22,825 bases of DNA from CAYINU01 sp964364855 (lineage in GTDB: Bacteria > Margulisbacteria > Marinamargulisbacteria > CAYINU01): the NCBI GenBank assembly GCA_964364855.1, contig CAYINU010000020.1, positions 1 through 22,825 of the forward strand. Direction: 5' to 3'. A program made the translations under genes and the position numbers. Position 1 is the stretch's first letter, and every line of letters starts with the position of its first letter. The notes beneath the pieces were generated by a model. The model made no database searches, was not told where the DNA came from, and saw only the letters and a program-made list of their open reading frames with translations. This document shows positions 21,349-22,825 of the stretch, piece after piece.

Positions 21349-22825
21349 ATGTACAAAACCGTCGCGCTTTCTGGTTCTCCTGGAGATGACTTTGTCATTC
21401 CTGCCTATTTTCAGACCGGTTCCCCGCCTAGGCACCCTTCTGGGGGTGGAGAGACAGACTCGCCACCGACACGTAGTCTCCTTAGCAGGGTAGTGGACTT
21501 GTTGACCGGTGCACGGCCATCCCCGCTGCTCGATATCGAGTCCCGAGGTTCCGGTTCTCCTACGGGGACTTCCACCGAGTCCGATGGGTCCGCTGTGCCA
21601 TTCTTGCCTTCTGGTAAGGCATCCCCCCTCCGGCCCATTTCGGAACCGCGACCGGGCGTTTGCCGGCGGACATGGAATCGGCTTGCAGCGTGGTGCAGGG
21701 GTGATAAAAGTACCCAAACCCCAGAATACAAGTATGCGGCCTCTACTGTTCATATAGACGAAGTTGTTTTGCCAATACCGAGTCAAACACCTGCATCAAA
21801 TACCGCAGCAGGCACTGCTCCTCAGCCAGCCCCTGCCGATCAAACCGATCTCTTTACCCAGTCAACGGATCAGTATGGTCAATGTCGGCAGTCATTTTTA
21901 GATGTTTATGATCGGCTTGATAAAGGGTGTAAAGCACTGTGTGAAGCAGGTAAAAAATTTTCTCGGGCAGAACGCAGGTTACTTGAACAAATTCGGTCCG
22001 CAGTAGCTTCCAGGGAGGAAGTCGGCAGTATTAATGGTTTAGTCCTTTCTGCCAAAGAGAGGCCAACACTGGAGTGGCTACTGCCTACTGTGGATTCTTT
22101 TAACACGGCTTTACAGCAGCTGAATATGCTGAGTCAGGAACAGCCCGGCGCGGCAACGCTTTTTTCTATTCTGGATTGCCCAAGTGTTCCCGACAATTAT
22201 GTATCCCGTCTCGTCAAGGCATTTGGGATTACGGATACGGATCTCCAAGCTTACGATCTGACAGTCCAAGATCTGGAAACCCTGGTGCCTGCCCGATTGC
22301 CCAAAGTTACCCCCGCCAAATTAGGTGATTTGCTCAAACCGTTGCTGGTCATTTTTGGTGGGGTGGTGTTGTCGCCTTTTGTTGCGTTAACCGGGTTGGG
22401 GATTGGCACGGCTGCCGTCGTCCAAAAATGCCGCCATAAAGAAATCACGCTGGATGGTGCGGGGTTTCGGGAGGCCAAAAAAACATTCAACAAGGCATTT
22501 TGGGATGTCTTTATCAAAGTGTTTACCCCCTTGTGGCAAATCGGAAATTTGACATTGGGTCAGACTCAAGACCATACGGAGCTTCAAGAATTTTTTGGAT
22601 TAACCCCAAGTTCCCCCAATTTTGCGATCAAGCGAACAATATTTGCCAAAACGCTCCTGGCCCAGTCCTATTTCATCGGATTGGTTTCTGCTGTCATTAC
22701 GGCCACCGTTAGGGGAACCCGCGCCTATCACGGGCGGGGGCCGGAGGCTGTTCTGACGGGGATTAGGGCTTACGATCCGGCATGGTGGGCCTATGCAGAA
22801 TTTGTGAATCCGTCCGCCCTGACGG
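21349..22825 (+). CDS. Large protein of unknown function, N-terminal part (partial)
   Basis: An open frame from the ATG at 21349 runs 492 codons off the right edge without a stop. Stop codons at 21313 and 21337 fix the upstream limit. The first roughly 115 residues are Ser/Pro/Gly-rich and probably disordered (SRGSGSPTGTSTESDGSAVP). A Cys/Trp/Arg patch (CRRTWNRLAAWCRGD, about 105-119) and a second Pro/Ala-rich linker follow. From about residue 165 the protein is helical (QCRQSFLDVYDRLDKGCKALCEAGKKF). A membrane segment lies at about 328-357 (LLKPLLVIFGGVVLSPF and following) and another at about 432-454. No family is recognised. No signal peptide and no clear ribosome site are seen, so the start could lie at a later Met or non-ATG codon. 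It faces away from the leftward operons. Confidence 0.72.
   Translation, partial: MYKTVALSGSPGDDFVIPAYFQTGSPPRHPSGGGETDSPPTRSLLSRVVDLLTGARPSPLLDIESRGSGSPTGTSTESDGSAVPFLPSGKASPLRPISEPRPGVCRRTWNRLAAWCRGDKSTQTPEYKYAASTVHIDEVVLPIPSQTPASNTAAGTAPQPAPADQTDLFTQSTDQYGQCRQSFLDVYDRLDKGCKALCEAGKKFSRAERRLLEQIRSAVASREEVGSINGLVLSAKERPTLEWLLPTVDSFNTALQQLNMLSQEQPGAATLFSILDCPSVPDNYVSRLVKAFGITDTDLQAYDLTVQDLETLVPARLPKVTPAKLGDLLKPLLVIFGGVVLSPFVALTGLGIGTAAVVQKCRHKEITLDGAGFREAKKTFNKAFWDVFIKVFTPLWQIGNLTLGQTQDHTELQEFFGLTPSSPNFAIKRTIFAKTLLAQSYFIGLVSAVITATVRGTRAYHGRGPEAVLTGIRAYDPAWWAYAEFVNPSALT

Noticed and set aside
21250..21786. Minus-strand 178-codon frame
   Set aside because: It overlaps the start of the plus-strand frame, which stays open to the window edge. 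The antisense frame is Pro/Arg-rich, as expected from the complement of a G+C-rich, Ser/Pro/Gly coding region.
1..22825. CRISPR array, tRNA or rRNA genes
   Set aside because: No regularly spaced repeats and no cloverleaf or rRNA-like stretch were seen in the intergenic regions I read; a tRNA or covariance-model scan was not possible.

Overview
The window looks like a chromosomal segment from an uncultured Gram-negative bacterium of moderate G+C. A lipoprotein signal and an outer-membrane-type protein ending in Trp point to a diderm envelope. A GMP synthase that reads like cyanobacterial versions, a CBS-less GuaB3-type IMP dehydrogenase and a membrane pyrophosphatase suggest a cyanobacteria-related or candidate-phylum lineage. 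Margulisbacteria is one guess. No rRNA or marker set is present, so the taxonomy is weak.

Layout, left to right. (1) 1-3592: a leftward housekeeping operon guaB3 > guaA > recO > hppA (hppA cut by the window edge), driven by a good sigma70-type promoter. Gene junctions overlap or nearly touch. (2) 3618-3780: a MITE-like palindromic element, followed by an orphan lipoprotein gene. (3) 4725-8234: a mixed block with a DoxX-like membrane protein, a type II NADH dehydrogenase, a divergent CoA-binding-domain protein, a SAM methyltransferase with an apparently leaderless transcript, and a small outer-membrane-type protein. Two Rho-independent terminators punctuate it. (4) 8337-14272: a complete three-gene NHLM-type peptide export operon (HlyD-like adaptor, C39 peptidase-ABC transporter, large ABC transporter). 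No precursor peptide or modification enzyme is visible. (5) 14354-15943: a DUF1703-type AAA-ATPase-like/PD-(D/E)XK protein on the plus strand. (6) 15981-21278: an A+T-rich accessory island, all leftward. (7) 21349 to the end: the start of a large plus-strand protein of unknown function with a disordered Ser/Pro/Gly-rich N-terminus and membrane segments.

The island in (6) is the most unusual part. It holds two operons, and a near-identical repeat of about 105-112 bp stands upstream of each. I read each repeat copy as a leftward promoter (TTGAAC, 17 nt, GATAAT) preceded by two CGATAA boxes one helical turn apart, which resembles a response-regulator site. The first operon encodes an 83-aa protein and a 6-TM sensor with a histidine-kinase dimerisation helix but no ATPase domain. 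The second encodes a small helical protein, a 559-aa protein and a full histidine kinase with the same type of 6-TM sensor. The 559-aa protein carries DDLAD and NNIATRERE motifs at class I terpene synthase spacing. My inference is a co-regulated sensory module controlling a divergent terpene-synthase-like enzyme. No response regulator is visible in the window.
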